Positions 38,599 through 48,196 of a stretch of DNA of 64,000 bases are shown here, in pieces. The notes under the pieces were generated by a model. The model worked only from the letters and a program-made list of their open reading frames with translations, was not told the DNA's origin and did not search any database. Position 1 is the stretch's first letter. Each line of letters starts with the position of its first letter. The stretch is from Spirabiliibacterium pneumoniae (GTDB taxonomy: Bacteria > Pseudomonadota > Gammaproteobacteria > Enterobacterales > Pasteurellaceae). The stretch lies in NCBI RefSeq assembly GCF_014884995.1, contig NZ_JABMII010000010.1, positions 1-64,000 on the forward strand. The letters are read 5' to 3'. A program made the position numbers and the translations under genes.

Positions 38599-41244
38599 TT
38601 ATTCCTCAGCGGCTGGTGTTGGCTCGACCGCACTTTCGTCTTCATCATCAAGGTCACAAATGCGCTCAAGCCCGACCACATTTTCGCCCTCAATGGTGCG
38701 GATCAGCCGTACGCCTTGCGTGTTGCGCCCCACAGTGCTCACTTCGCTTACCCGTGTACGTACTAGGGTGCCAGCGTCGGTGATCAGCATAATTTGGTCA
38801 GCCTCTTCCACCTGCACAGCGGCCACCACTTTGCCATTGCGCTCGCTCACCTTGATGGAGATAACGCCTTTAGTATTGCGGGATTTTGCAGGGTATTCTG
38901 ATAATACGGTGCGTTTGCCGTAGCCGTTTTCAGTGGCGGTCAAAATCGCGCCGTCGTTTTTCGGCACCACGAGGGAGACGACTTTATCGATGTTCAGATC
39001 CAGCTCGGTGTTATCATCGCTGCCATCGTCATTATCGGACTCATCATCGCTGATGTCGTTGGTTAACGCCAGTTTAATCCCGCGCACACCTGTTGCAGTG
39101 CGGCCCATGGCGCGCACCGCCTCTTCGTGGAAGCGCACTACACGCCCTTGAGAAGAGAAGAGCATAATTTCATTTTCCCCGTCGGTGATGTCAACCCCGA
39201 TCAGCTCGTCATTGTCACGCAAGTTAATGGCGATCAAGCCACTGGCGCGCGGACGGCTGAACTCGGTCAGCGCGGTTTTCTTGACCGTACCGCTGGCGGT
39301 GGCCATAAAGACAAATTTGTTTTCTTCGTATTCACCCACTGGCAAGATGGCGGTGATGCGCTCGTCTTGCTGGAGTGGCAAAATGTTGACAATTGGGCGG
39401 CCACGAGCGCCACGGCTGGCCTGCGGCAGCTGGAACACCCGCAGCCAATAGAGCCGACCACGGCTGGAGAAGCACAAAATGGTGTCGTGGGTGTTGGCCA
39501 CTAGCAAGCGCTCGATAAAATCTTCTTCTTTCATTTTTGTGGCGGACTTGCCTTTGCCGCCACGGCGTTGGGCCTCGTAGTCAGAAAGAGGTTGATACTT
39601 CACATAACCTTCATGAGAAAGGGTAACCACCACATCTTCTTGCGCAATCAAATCTTCTAAATTGATGTCAGCCGAGCTGGCGGTGATTTCGGTGCGACGT
39701 TGGTCGTTGAATTGATTTTTGATTTCTTCCAACTCTTCGCGGATCACTTCCATCAAACGCGCTGGGCTGTTTAAAATTTTCAGCAATTCACCAATGGTGT
39801 CAAGCAATGCTTTATATTCGTCTAATAATTTGTCGTGCTCAAGACCAGTGAGTTTTTGCAACCGCAAATCCAAAATGGCCTGAGCCTGCACTTCGGTCAA
39901 ATAATATTGATCATCACGAATGCCATATTGCTCAGCCAAATCTTCAGGGCGGGCTGCGTTAACACCCGCAGCGGCTAGCATGTCACGCACATTGCCAAGC
40001 TCCCAAGGTTGTGCTAAAAGTGCGGTTTTCGCCTCTTGTGGGGTTGGTGCCTTGCGAATAAGCTCAATCACAGGGTCGATATTTGCGAGAGCAATCGCAA
40101 GGCCTTCTAAAATATGGGCGCGCTCACGCGCTTTGCGCAGTTCATAGACTGTGCGACGAGTGACCACTTCACGGCGGTGTAACACAAAGGCTTCAATTAA
40201 TTCTTTTAGGTTAAGCAGTTTCGGCTGGCCGTGGTGCAATGCAACAATATTGATCCCAAAAGTTACTTGTAATTGGGTGAGTGAATAGAGGTTATTGAGC
40301 ACCACTTCACCGACAGCATCACGCTTGATTTCAATTACAATGCGCATACCGTCTTTGTCGGACTCATCACGCAAGCCGCTGATGCCTTCCACTTTTTTCT
40401 CTTTGACTAAGTCGGCAATTTTTTCGATCAAACGTGCTTTATTTACTTGATAGGGAATTTCGTGCACGATGATGGTTTCACGCCCTTTGCTGTCGGTTTC
40501 CACTTCTGCTTTGGCGCGCACGTAAATTTTGCCACGCCCAGTTTTATAAGCGTCTTCAATCCCTTTGCGCCCGTTAATGATCGCTGCGGTTGGGAAATCA
40601 GGGCCAGGAATATGAGTCATTAATTCATCAATCGTGATGTGATTGTCATCGATATAAGCTAAACAGCCACTGATCACTTCACCTAAATTATGTGGCGGAA
40701 TATTGGTCGCCATACCAACCGCGATCCCACTTGAACCATTGACTAACAAATTCGGCACACGGGTTGGCAACACCTCGGGAATCTGCTCAGAGCCATCATA
40801 GTTCGGTACAAAGTCCACCGTCTCTTTGTCCAGATCGGCGAGCAGAGAGTGCGCCATTTTACTCATTCTTGCTTCGGTATAACGCATTGCCGCTGGAGAG
40901 TCGCCATCAACAGAACCGAAATTTCCCTGCCCATCAACGAGTGGATAACGCAAAGAAAACGGCTGCGCCATACGCACTAAAGTGTCATAAACAGCACTGT
41001 CACCATGCGGATGATACTTACCAATCACATCCCCGACAATACGAGCAGATTTGCGATAGGGCTTATTATAATCGTTCCCACCCACACCCATGGCAAACAA
41101 AACACGGCGATGCACAGGCTTCAATCCGTCACGCACATCAGGCAATGCACGCCCAACAATCACTGACATCGCATAGTCAAGGTAAGAAGACTTCATCTCT
41201 TCTTCAATGTTAATAGGGGTTATATCTTTTGCAAATTCACTCAT
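38599..41244 (-). CDS. gyrA: DNA gyrase subunit A
   Basis: The 881-residue protein has the breakage-reunion domain with catalytic Tyr in [12 protein letters not shown], the GyrA box region and the C-terminal beta-pinwheel with repeated segments ([21 protein letters not shown]). The quinolone region reads [12 protein letters not shown], with Ser and Asp at the positions equivalent to E. coli 83 and 87, i.e. the sensitive form. The ATG at 41244 ([10 protein letters not shown]) is preferred to an upstream extension, as it has GGGAA upstream and matches the family start. An acidic insert ([13 protein letters not shown]) lies in the C-terminal domain. Its own terminator was cut by the prophage. 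Confidence 0.97.
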   Translation of the reverse strand: MSEFAKDITPINIEEEMKSSYLDYAMSVIVGRALPDVRDGLKPVHRRVLFAMGVGGNDYNKPYRKSARIVGDVIGKYHPHGDSAVYDTLVRMAQPFSLRYPLVDGQGNFGSVDGDSPAAMRYTEARMSKMAHSLLADLDKETVDFVPNYDGSEQIPEVLPTRVPNLLVNGSSGIAVGMATNIPPHNLGEVISGCLAYIDDNHITIDELMTHIPGPDFPTAAIINGRKGIEDAYKTGRGKIYVRAKAEVETDSKGRETIIVHEIPYQVNKARLIEKIADLVKEKKVEGISGLRDESDKDGMRIVIEIKRDAVGEVVLNNLYSLTQLQVTFGINIVALHHGQPKLLNLKELIEAFVLHRREVVTRRTVYELRKARERAHILEGLAIALANIDPVIELIRKAPTPQEAKTALLAQPWELGNVRDMLAAAGVNAARPEDLAEQYGIRDDQYYLTEVQAQAILDLRLQKLTGLEHDKLLDEYKALLDTIGELLKILNSPARLMEVIREELEEIKNQFNDQRRTEITASSADINLEDLIAQEDVVVTLSHEGYVKYQPLSDYEAQRRGGKGKSATKMKEEDFIERLLVANTHDTILCFSSRGRLYWLRVFQLPQASRGARGRPIVNILPLQQDERITAILPVGEYEENKFVFMATASGTVKKTALTEFSRPRASGLIAINLRDNDELIGVDITDGENEIMLFSSQGRVVRFHEEAVRAMGRTATGVRGIKLALTNDISDDESDNDDGSDDNTELDLNIDKVVSLVVPKNDGAILTATENGYGKRTVLSEYPAKSRNTKGVISIKVSERNGKVVAAVQVEEADQIMLITDAGTLVRTRVSEVSTVGRNTQGVRLIRTIEGENVVGLERICDLDDEDESAVEPTPAAEE

Positions 41245-41282
41245 GGAAATTTCCCAACATAGGACCGTCAAAAATTAGCAAA

Positions 41283-41311
41283 ATTATAGCACAAAAGTGC
41301 AGTTAAAACAC
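41283..41311 (-). promoter_or_regulatory. gyrA promoter with extended -10
   Basis: TGCTATAAT on the minus strand (TATAAT at 41283-41288) is a perfect extended -10. The -35 region, 17 bp upstream, is weak (GTGTTT), as is common with extended -10 elements. The start would be about 32 bases before the gyrA ATG. Confidence 0.7.
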
Positions 41312-41370
41312 GTTTAAATCACAATCTCTTATCCATTTACCATGCGTCTAAAATGTAGTCTTACTTATAT

Positions 41371-41952
41371 TCATGTTTGGTTTTTTAGCAGCAATTGCTG
41401 AAAATACTGCCAGTGGAAAAATTGGCCGGGGTCGATTTTTCTTTCGGGGGCGATGTGGCAGTGGCCGACGATTCTGTCGTGGGTGATGTTGGGGTAGGTG
41501 CGTTGTAAAAGTGCGGTGAGGTGGCTTAGGGTGTTGTATTGTGCGGGGGTGAAGGGGTGGTTGTTGGAGCCTTCTAGTTCAATGCCGATGGCATAATCGT
41601 TACATTTTTCTCGTCCTTGAAAGCAGGAGACGCCTGCGTGCCATGCGCGATCGTGAAAATTGACGTATTGCGTGATGCACCCTTGACGGTCGATGAGGCA
41701 GTGTGCGGAGACGCGCATGTCAGCAATTTCAGCAAAGTAGGGGTGCGCGTGGCGTGGGAGCTTTCCTTGGAAAAAATCATCAATAAAGTGCCCTCCAAAT
41801 TCATCGGGCGGCAAGCTGATGTAATGAATAACGAGCAAGCTGATGTCATTTGGGTTGGGGCGCTCATCAAAGTGCGGTGAGGGAATGCGGCGGACATTTT
41901 TTAGCCAGCCGTGGTCAATTTCGCAGGGTTGTTGAGTGAATTTTGCGATCAT
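41371..41952 (-). CDS. ampD: 1,6-anhydro-N-acetylmuramyl-L-alanine amidase AmpD
   Basis: The 193-residue cytoplasmic zinc amidase recycles anhydromuropeptides. Motifs include LLVIHYISLPPDEFGG (His ligand), FHDRAWHAGVSCFQGREKCNDYAIGIELEG and IVGHCHIAPERKIDPGQFFHW (second His and Asp). The start (MIAKFTQQP) is divergent from pilA by 99 bases, and a competence-type CRP site overlaps the ampD start, the arrangement known from Haemophilus. Confidence 0.95.
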   Translation of the reverse strand: MIAKFTQQPCEIDHGWLKNVRRIPSPHFDERPNPNDISLLVIHYISLPPDEFGGHFIDDFFQGKLPRHAHPYFAEIADMRVSAHCLIDRQGCITQYVNFHDRAWHAGVSCFQGREKCNDYAIGIELEGSNNHPFTPAQYNTLSHLTALLQRTYPNITHDRIVGHCHIAPERKIDPGQFFHWQYFQQLLLKNQT

Positions 41953-41962
41953 CGTTCTGAAA
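41941..41962 (+). promoter_or_regulatory. candidate CRP-S (Sxy-dependent) site upstream of pilA
   Basis: TTTTGCGATC at 41941-41950 has the TGCGA core that marks competence-regulated CRP-S sites in Pasteurellaceae; the right half (CGTTCTGAAA) is degenerate. It lies about 100 bp before pilA, whose operon in Haemophilus is under CRP and Sxy control. The site overlaps the ampD start codon. Confidence 0.6.
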
Positions 41963-42051
41963 TCTATAACAGGTTGTGGATCTCTTTATTGTGCTTTGTC
42001 ATGGTTATGGGGTCAATCACTTTCGATTGATTTCAATGAGAAGGAAACACT

Positions 42052-42504
42052 ATGCAAACACTTGTTAAAAATCGCGTTAAACCTGGCTTTACTTTGATTG
42101 AATTGATGATTGTTATTGCCATTATTGCCGTGTTGGCGACCATTGCGGTGCCAGCGTATCAAAATTACACCAAAAAAGCTGCGCTTTCTGAGATGCTGCA
42201 GGCGGCAAGCCCGTATCGCAGTGATGTGGAGCTGTGTTTATATAATCTGGAAGCAAGCCAATGCAACGCACAATCTAATGGTGTGGGGCAGAATAAGGAT
42301 TATAGCAGCGATAACTCAGTGAAATATACGAAAAGCATTACCACGTCAGCGGGTGTGATTACGGTGGAAGGTAAGGCTGTGCTAAATGGCTATAGTTATA
42401 CCATGACGCCGAGCAAATCTGATAGTGGGGAGATTTCTTGGTCTGTGCGTTGCGCAGGGGAGGATACTTCACTCTTTCCAGCGGGTTTTTGCAACGCAGG
42501 TTAA
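42052..42504 (+). CDS. pilA: type IV pilin PilA
   Basis: The 150-residue prepilin has the leader [12 protein letters not shown] and the cleavage/N-terminal helix [18 protein letters not shown], with Glu at mature position 5. Two cysteine pairs occur ([12 protein letters not shown] and the C-terminal [16 protein letters not shown]). It is the structural subunit of the pilus used for DNA uptake and adhesion. The RBS GAAGG precedes it. It heads the pilABCD operon. Confidence 0.95.
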   Translation: MQTLVKNRVKPGFTLIELMIVIAIIAVLATIAVPAYQNYTKKAALSEMLQAASPYRSDVELCLYNLEASQCNAQSNGVGQNKDYSSDNSVKYTKSITTSAGVITVEGKAVLNGYSYTMTPSKSDSGEISWSVRCAGEDTSLFPAGFCNAG

Positions 42505-42520
42505 TTGTTAAGGGGGGCGT

Positions 42521-43897
42521 GTGAGTTATCGTATTTCAAGCGTGCAAGACGGTGAGTTTACTATTGCACCAGATTTATGGGCGCGAAATAAGCAGGAACG
42601 TGCGTTATTGATGCGGTATTTCGCACTGCCTCTAAAAGAAACGCAAAGCCATCTCTACCTTGGTGTAGAAAGTTTGGATAATCTCAACGCCTGCGAGGTG
42701 TTTGCGTTTTTGCGTCACAAAATAGTGGAGCCTGTCATATTGGCAAAAGCAGAACTGAGTGAAGCCTTGAAAGCCCTTAATGATATGCCGCGCAATGAGC
42801 AAGATTATAGCCAGCAGCTTTATCAGCGAGCGCCGCTGCAAGCCCGCGAGGAGCGTGAAGACGATGAACCTGTGATTGCCTTGTTGCAAGAGATCTTTGA
42901 TCAAGCGTTGAAACAAAAAGCCTCCGATTTACATTTTGAACCCAACGAGCATGGCTTAAAAGTGCGGTTTCGAGTGGATGGCGTGTTGCGTTTTGTGCAG
43001 CGCATTTCGCCTACGCTGGCGCCTAGGGTGCTTTCTCGTTTGAAATTACTTGCCAGTTTGGACATCAGTGAAACGCGCTTGCCACAAGATGGCGCCTTTC
43101 ATTTCACCACGCGTTATAACGATAAGCTCGATTTTCGCTTGTCGGTAATGCCAACCCATTTGGGGGAAAAAGCGGTGTTGCGTTTACAACACAATGAACC
43201 CATAGCCCTAGATTTTACGGCGCTCGGCATGAATGATGAACAGGTGCGAATGTTGAGCCACGCGCTTAGCCAGCCACAGGGCTTGATTTTGGTCACCGGG
43301 CCTACTGGCAGTGGTAAGAGCATTACGCTTTACAGTGCGTTGGCTTCGCTTAACAGCCCTGAAAAGCATATTTTAACGGCAGAGGATCCTATCGAAATCA
43401 CCCTTGATGGCATTGTGCAAACGCAGATTAACCCTGCTATCGGGCTAACCTTTGATCAGTTACTGCGCACCTTTTTGCGCCAAGATCCTGACATCATTAT
43501 GTTGGGGGAAATTCGTGATGAGGCGAGCGCGAAAATGGCGCTGCGAGCAGCACAAACAGGGCATCTTGTGTTATCCACGCTGCACACCAATGATGCTCGC
43601 TCAGCCATTGAGCGTTTAGGCCAGCTTGGCATTGCCCGCCATGAAATCACCTCAAGTCTTTTGTTGGTGATTGCCCAACGGTTATTACGCCGTCGTTGTT
43701 CATGTCATAGTTCAGGCTGTCAAGATTGTCATGAGGGTTATCAAGGGCGGGTTGGCATTTACCAATTTCTCACCCGTGATGACAAAGAAAATTATCAGTT
43801 AGACTACACCACGCTGTATGCTAGTGGTGAAGCGAAAGTGCGGTCAGGCATCACGGATCACCGAGAATTAGTGCGAGTGCTAGGGAGGGCGCGGTGA
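42521..43897 (+). CDS. pilB: type IV pilus assembly ATPase PilB
   Basis: The 458-residue ATPase starts at a GTG with the RBS AAGGGGGG, 16 bases after pilA. It has Walker A GPTGSGKS (about residue 263), the Asp box and Walker B-like LRQDPDIIMLGEIRD, and the His box AAQTGHLVLSTLHTND. A four-cysteine site of the usual CxxC pair is recognisable near RCSCHSSGCQDC. It drives pilus extension. Confidence 0.95.
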   Translation: MSYRISSVQDGEFTIAPDLWARNKQERALLMRYFALPLKETQSHLYLGVESLDNLNACEVFAFLRHKIVEPVILAKAELSEALKALNDMPRNEQDYSQQLYQRAPLQAREEREDDEPVIALLQEIFDQALKQKASDLHFEPNEHGLKVRFRVDGVLRFVQRISPTLAPRVLSRLKLLASLDISETRLPQDGAFHFTTRYNDKLDFRLSVMPTHLGEKAVLRLQHNEPIALDFTALGMNDEQVRMLSHALSQPQGLILVTGPTGSGKSITLYSALASLNSPEKHILTAEDPIEITLDGIVQTQINPAIGLTFDQLLRTFLRQDPDIIMLGEIRDEASAKMALRAAQTGHLVLSTLHTNDARSAIERLGQLGIARHEITSSLLLVIAQRLLRRRCSCHSSGCQDCHEGYQGRVGIYQFLTRDDKENYQLDYTTLYASGEAKVRSGITDHRELVRVLGRAR

Positions 43898-45078
43898 TTG
43901 AGTTTCACTGGCAGGGCGTGTCTAGCTTAGGCATTGCGCAAAAGGGGATTATTCTCGCGCCGAACAAGGCACAAGCGCAACTTCGTCTAGCTAACGCAGG
44001 TGTGTTTGACGTGAAACTACAGCGCAACTGGCGTTTGCCACGCAAACTGACTTCGGCTGATGTGTTACACTTTTGTCAACAATTGGCGATGTTGAGCCAG
44101 GCGAAGGTGCCTATTTCGCAAGCCATTGAGCTGATTCAACACAACACGCGCCACAAAGCACTCTTTGCATGGCTGGAGACAATTTTGCAAAAGCTCGCGC
44201 TGGGGTATCATTTGTCTCAGGCGTTGGCAGAGCATCGTCATGTTTTCAGTGCACAAGAGCGGGAATTGATTTCCATCGGTGAACAGACAGGCACATTGCC
44301 AGAAATACTCACTCGCATAGCACGCGCGAAAAGTGAACAGATGGCCTTACGTCAGAAACTGCAAAAAATGGCATTTTACCCAACCTTGGTGTTTGTGATT
44401 TCGTTTGTGTTGGCATTGCTACTGTTGCTATTTGTGGTGCCAGTGTTTGGTGAAATGTATCAACAAAATCACCAAACCTTACCGCACTTTACTGTATGGC
44501 TGCTCGATCTTTCACGCCTAGCGCAAACGTATGGGATGATGGCAGTTGGGGTGTTAATACTGGGCGTGGTGGGAATAAAATGGCAGATACGGAAAAATGA
44601 CACTGTGCGTGCGTGGTTCACTCGATTGTGGCTCAAGCTGCCAGTGGTGGGTGCCATTATGCAGGCGCAAGCAAGGTTGCAGCTGAGCCAAAATTTAAGC
44701 CTGATGCTCAACGCAGGGCTTACACTGGTGCAGGCGGTGGATATTTTAGCCAAGCAAAAAAGCAATGTGGTGCAGCACCATGCGTTGGTGCATTGCCAGC
44801 AACTGCTCGCACAAGGGTATCGCTTTTCGCAAAGCGTAGGCAGCACACTGTTTTCTCAGCAGGAGCAAAGCATGCTACACATTGCAGAACAAAGCAATGC
44901 GCTAGGGGTTATGCTTGCGCAGATGAGCGATGCGCATCGCCGCGCACTCAACCACAAACTTGATTTGCTCTCGCAATTGCTGGAACCGATGTTAATGCTG
45001 CTGATTGGCGCGATGATAGGCGGCGTGATGTTGGGGCTTTATCTGCCGATTTTCAATATGGGAGCCATGTTGGGATGA
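43894..45078 (+). CDS. pilC: type IV pilus inner-membrane platform protein PilC
   Basis: The 394-residue protein of the GspF family has two homologous halves (e.g. LSQALAEHRHVFSAQERELISIGEQTGTLPEIL) and three membrane segments (FVISFVLALLLLLFVVP; VGVLILGVVGI; MLLIGAMIGGVMLGLYLP). It is the membrane platform for PilB. The GTG start overlaps the pilB stop by 4 bases. Confidence 0.94.
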   Translation: MIEFHWQGVSSLGIAQKGIILAPNKAQAQLRLANAGVFDVKLQRNWRLPRKLTSADVLHFCQQLAMLSQAKVPISQAIELIQHNTRHKALFAWLETILQKLALGYHLSQALAEHRHVFSAQERELISIGEQTGTLPEILTRIARAKSEQMALRQKLQKMAFYPTLVFVISFVLALLLLLFVVPVFGEMYQQNHQTLPHFTVWLLDLSRLAQTYGMMAVGVLILGVVGIKWQIRKNDTVRAWFTRLWLKLPVVGAIMQAQARLQLSQNLSLMLNAGLTLVQAVDILAKQKSNVVQHHALVHCQQLLAQGYRFSQSVGSTLFSQQEQSMLHIAEQSNALGVMLAQMSDAHRRALNHKLDLLSQLLEPMLMLLIGAMIGGVMLGLYLPIFNMGAMLG

Positions 45079-45749
45079 TTTTGACCGCACTTTTGCTTGG
45101 CGCACTGGCAGGTGTGGCATTGCAGCACGCACTTCAGCGTTTCCCTGAGCATATTAATCGCCTGTTGCAGGCTGAATGTGAGATGCTTGATGCGCATTTC
45201 TCGCTGCCTTCTGCGCAGCACCTTGCACCTTTCCCGTCGTGTGCAAGGAGGCTGTATGCAACTTTGGGGGCGATGGCAAGTGTGCTGTGCTGGTGGAAAA
45301 GTGCCAGCCTGCTGGCTTACGGGTTGAACGTGGCGATGCTGTGGCTACTGTTGCATATTGCGCTCACTGATTGGCGTTACCATTTACTTTCTTCTCTCAA
45401 TTGCGTGTTGTTGGCTTTGATCGGATTGCTTAAAGTGCGGTTTGGGCTTGGCCTTACTCCCGCACAATTATGTGAAAGTGTGCTGTTTGCCATGTTGCTT
45501 AGTTTGGTGATCGCTGATGTGAGTCGTTGGATTTATCAACGCTGTGTATTTGGTGAGGGCGATTGCTATCTTTTGTGCGCACAGGCGTGTTTTTTGCCGA
45601 GTGTATGTTTACCGCATGTTTTACTGTGGGCAAGCGTGTTGACGCTGGCGGTGGTAGCGATAAGCGTATTATGTAAGCGACCATGCCCTAGCGTATTGCC
45701 ATTCGCGCCAGGGCTAGTGGTGAGTTTTGGTTTAGTGTTGTTGTATTAA
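45075..45749 (+). CDS. pilD: prepilin peptidase PilD
   Basis: The 224-residue membrane protein has the conserved aspartates of the prepilin peptidases in LTDWRYHLL and FGEGDCYLL and the N-terminal arginine/proline motif LQRFPEHINRL. It lacks the Cys-rich cytoplasmic loop of longer enzymes, as do other Pasteurellaceae homologues. It cleaves and methylates PilA. The ATG overlaps the pilC stop by 4 bases, and the gene ends 4 bases into the convergent modE. Confidence 0.88.
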   Translation: MILTALLLGALAGVALQHALQRFPEHINRLLQAECEMLDAHFSLPSAQHLAPFPSCARRLYATLGAMASVLCWWKSASLLAYGLNVAMLWLLLHIALTDWRYHLLSSLNCVLLALIGLLKVRFGLGLTPAQLCESVLFAMLLSLVIADVSRWIYQRCVFGEGDCYLLCAQACFLPSVCLPHVLLWASVLTLAVVAISVLCKRPCPSVLPFAPGLVVSFGLVLLY

Positions 45750-46519
45750 AGCGCTAGTAAAATGATCTTTTCGGGATCGATGGTGAAATAAACCGCTTCC
45801 CCTTCGTTAAAAGGTTCACTATCAAGCAAAGAGGCGCATAAAACTAAGCGATTTATAGTCAACAGTACCTCTTGGGTATCTTGCAAGGTCATAACACTTT
45901 TCACTTGACCTTGAAAAGTGTTGAGTTGCTCGCGCGGTGTGCGCGACAAAGTGATCCACGGTGCTTTAAACATCATAAGCAGCTCTTGCCCAAGGTGAAT
46001 ATTGAGGCGTTGACGGCTGGCTTGTGTAATGCTGGCGACGATAGGCTGTTCAAAGCCGATGACTTTCAGGCTAACATTGCATTTCAGGTTGTGGATTTCG
46101 ATGTTTTCCACTTGCCCGAAAAGCTGATTGCGCGCACTGCTTTGCAACCCAAAGCGGGCCGTTGCTGCCAACAAGCTGGTGAGTGGAATGGATTCATCTT
46201 GCAAAATGCTAAAGGCACGTTGTTGCGATTGCTCCAACAAGGTGTAGAGTTTAAGTACACGCTTGGCGTAATCCGTCAGTTGTGTACCACCGCCTTCTTT
46301 GCCACCAGTGTTACGCAATAATAAAGGTTTTGGGCTAACCGCTTCCATCGCATTAAGGCTATCCCAAGCAGTTTTGTAACTGATATTAATCAGCTTGGCG
46401 GCTTGTGAAATCGATCCGCAAGCATCAATATTTTTCAGTAGCGCAATGCGTCGTGGGTCAACAAAAACCTGTTGCTGTAGTTTGATGCTTAAATCAATTT
46501 CAATTGCGTTGTTGGCCAT
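45746..46519 (-). CDS. modE: molybdate-responsive regulator ModE
   Basis: The 257-residue protein has an N-terminal wHTH (RIALLKNIDACGSISQAAKLINISYKTAWDSLNAME) and two C-terminal molybdate-binding TOBE (mop) repeats (SARNQLFGQVENIEIHNL...; REQLNTFQGQVKSVMTL...). With molybdate it represses modABC. It lies divergent from modA with a matching operator between. Confidence 0.95.
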   Translation of the reverse strand: MANNAIEIDLSIKLQQQVFVDPRRIALLKNIDACGSISQAAKLINISYKTAWDSLNAMEAVSPKPLLLRNTGGKEGGGTQLTDYAKRVLKLYTLLEQSQQRAFSILQDESIPLTSLLAATARFGLQSSARNQLFGQVENIEIHNLKCNVSLKVIGFEQPIVASITQASRQRLNIHLGQELLMMFKAPWITLSRTPREQLNTFQGQVKSVMTLQDTQEVLLTINRLVLCASLLDSEPFNEGEAVYFTIDPEKIILLAL

Positions 46520-46565
46520 ATATCCCCCTATACTCGTGGTTATTATTCTAAAATAAAAATCTGCC

Positions 46566-46612
46566 TTGCCATAGGCTTATTTTTATATCATTATATAGAG
46601 GTTTATATAACG
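46566..46612 (+). promoter_or_regulatory. modABC promoter with ModE operator
   Basis: TTGCCA at 46566-46571, 17 bp, then CATTAT at 46589-46594 form a sigma-70 promoter. The operator TATAT-N7-TATAT at 46592-46608, with flanking ATT and AACG, matches the E. coli ModE box and overlaps the -10, consistent with repression. Confidence 0.85.
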
Positions 46613-46637
46613 TTTTCCATTCACATTAGAGGTATCT

Positions 46638-47405
46638 ATGTTAAAAAATATCAAAAAAACATTACTCGTGTTAAGTGCATTAGCTGTTGCCTTGCCTGGC
46701 CTTGCGCAAGAGAAGTTAACCGTTTTTGCCGCGGCGTCAATGACCAATGTGTTGCAAGACATCGGTGAGCAATTCAAAAAAGACAATAAAGATACTGATG
46801 TGGTGTTCTCTTTTGCCTCATCATCGGTTGTGGCTCGCCAAATTAATGAAGGCGCACCCGCTGACATCTTTGTGTCTGCTAATCAAAAATGGATGAATTT
46901 CTTAGAAGAAAACGACAAAATCGTAAACGATTCACGTAAAACCATCGCGGGTAACACATTGGTGTTGATTGCGCCAAAATCGGCAGGCGACGTTAAATTT
47001 AACCCAGCTAAACCTGAATGGGTGAGCTATTTAGGTGAACGTTTCTTGGCCGTTGGTGATCCCGATCATGTGCCAGCTGGTAACTACGCTAAAACTGCAC
47101 TGACTAACCTCGATCTTTGGGGTAAAGTGGAAAGCAAATTAGCTCGTGCTGCCAATGTGCGTGCAGCGTTAGCGTTAGTTGAACGCGGTGAATCACCGTT
47201 GGGTATTGTTTATGCCACCGATGCGGCGGAAAGCGATAAAGTGCAAGTTGTTGGCATCTTCCCACAAAGTGCTTATAACGCAATTGAATATCCAGCTGCG
47301 ATTGTGAAAGATCATGACAGCAAAACAGCGCAAGACTTTATGAACTTCTTGGGTTCAGAAAAAGGAAAAGAAACCTTAACTAAATATGGTTTCAGCGTTA
47401 AATAA
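46638..47405 (+). CDS. modA: molybdate-binding periplasmic protein ModA
   Basis: The 255-residue protein has a signal peptide (MLKNIKKTLLVLSALAVALPG, cut after LAQ) and the ModA pattern: KLTVFAAASMTNVLQDIGEQF, FSFASSSVVARQINEGAPADIFVSAN and IPAAIV-like end region. The Ser residues of the oxyanion-binding site are present. It delivers molybdate to ModBC. Confidence 0.96.
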   Translation: MLKNIKKTLLVLSALAVALPGLAQEKLTVFAAASMTNVLQDIGEQFKKDNKDTDVVFSFASSSVVARQINEGAPADIFVSANQKWMNFLEENDKIVNDSRKTIAGNTLVLIAPKSAGDVKFNPAKPEWVSYLGERFLAVGDPDHVPAGNYAKTALTNLDLWGKVESKLARAANVRAALALVERGESPLGIVYATDAAESDKVQVVGIFPQSAYNAIEYPAAIVKDHDSKTAQDFMNFLGSEKGKETLTKYGFSVK

Positions 47406-47423
47406 TGACATGTGATAGTGATC

Positions 47424-47450
47424 AAAGTGCGGTCTGACCGCACTTTATTT
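47424..47450 (+). terminator. USS-dyad hairpin between modA and modB
   Basis: AAAGTGCGGT-ctg-ACCGCACTTT is a perfect 10-bp stem followed by ATTTTTA. In an operon this could lower modBC expression relative to modA. Confidence 0.75.
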
Positions 47451-47464
47451 TTATCTAACAGGCG

Positions 47465-48196
47465 GTGCACTTGGACGCTTTAATTTCGTATTTCACTCTC
47501 TCTCCAGTTGAGCTTTCAGCGGTCAAGCTGAGCTTGCGCGTGGCGTTACTGGCCATGCTGTGTAGCTTGCCATTGGCGATTTTTCTCGCGTGGCTTTTGG
47601 CGCGTTATGATTTTCCAGGCAAGAATTTACTCAATGGAATCATTCACTTGCCATTAGTGTTACCGCCGGTGGTGATTGGCTATTTATTATTGGTAGGATT
47701 GGGTCGCAACGGTGTGATCGGGCATTATTTGTATCAATGGTTTGGGTTGACCTTTGCTTTTAGCTGGCGTGGGGCAGTGGTGGCGTCTGCGGTGGTGGCA
47801 TTCCCACTGGTGGTGCGTTCTATCCGTCTAGCATTGGAAAATGTGGATCCAAAATTAGAACAAGCCGCGCGCACACTCGGGGCAAGCCCATGGCGAGTCT
47901 TTTTTTCGATTACGTTGCCGTTGTCGTTTTCAGGGATTTTGGCGGGCGTTGTGCTCGGGTTTGCCCGTTCATTGGGTGAATTTGGTGCCACGATCACATT
48001 TGTTTCCAACATTATTGGTGAAACGCAAACCATTCCACTGGCGATGTATTCTTTGATTGAAACCCCAGGCATGGAAAGTGCGGCGGCACGTTTGTGTGTG
48101 ATCGCCATTATCATCGCCTTGATTTCATTAATTTTATCAGAATGGCTCGCGCGTAAGGCAAAATACAAATTAGGACAACGCGATGCTGGAAATTAG
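47465..48196 (+). CDS. modB: molybdate ABC transporter permease ModB
   Basis: The 243-residue permease has five to six membrane segments and the EAA loop (LEQAARTLGASPWRVFFSITLP...GILAGVVLGFARSLGEFG). The start is a GTG at 47465 with an AGGCG-like RBS; a TTG three codons later is an alternative. It overlaps modC by 14 bases. Confidence 0.93.
   Translation: MHLDALISYFTLSPVELSAVKLSLRVALLAMLCSLPLAIFLAWLLARYDFPGKNLLNGIIHLPLVLPPVVIGYLLLVGLGRNGVIGHYLYQWFGLTFAFSWRGAVVASAVVAFPLVVRSIRLALENVDPKLEQAARTLGASPWRVFFSITLPLSFSGILAGVVLGFARSLGEFGATITFVSNIIGETQTIPLAMYSLIETPGMESAAARLCVIAIIIALISLILSEWLARKAKYKLGQRDAGN

Noticed and set aside
38660-40147. Several long plus-strand frames opposite gyrA
   Set aside because: They are antisense shadows of a conserved gene, produced by its codon bias; no RBS.
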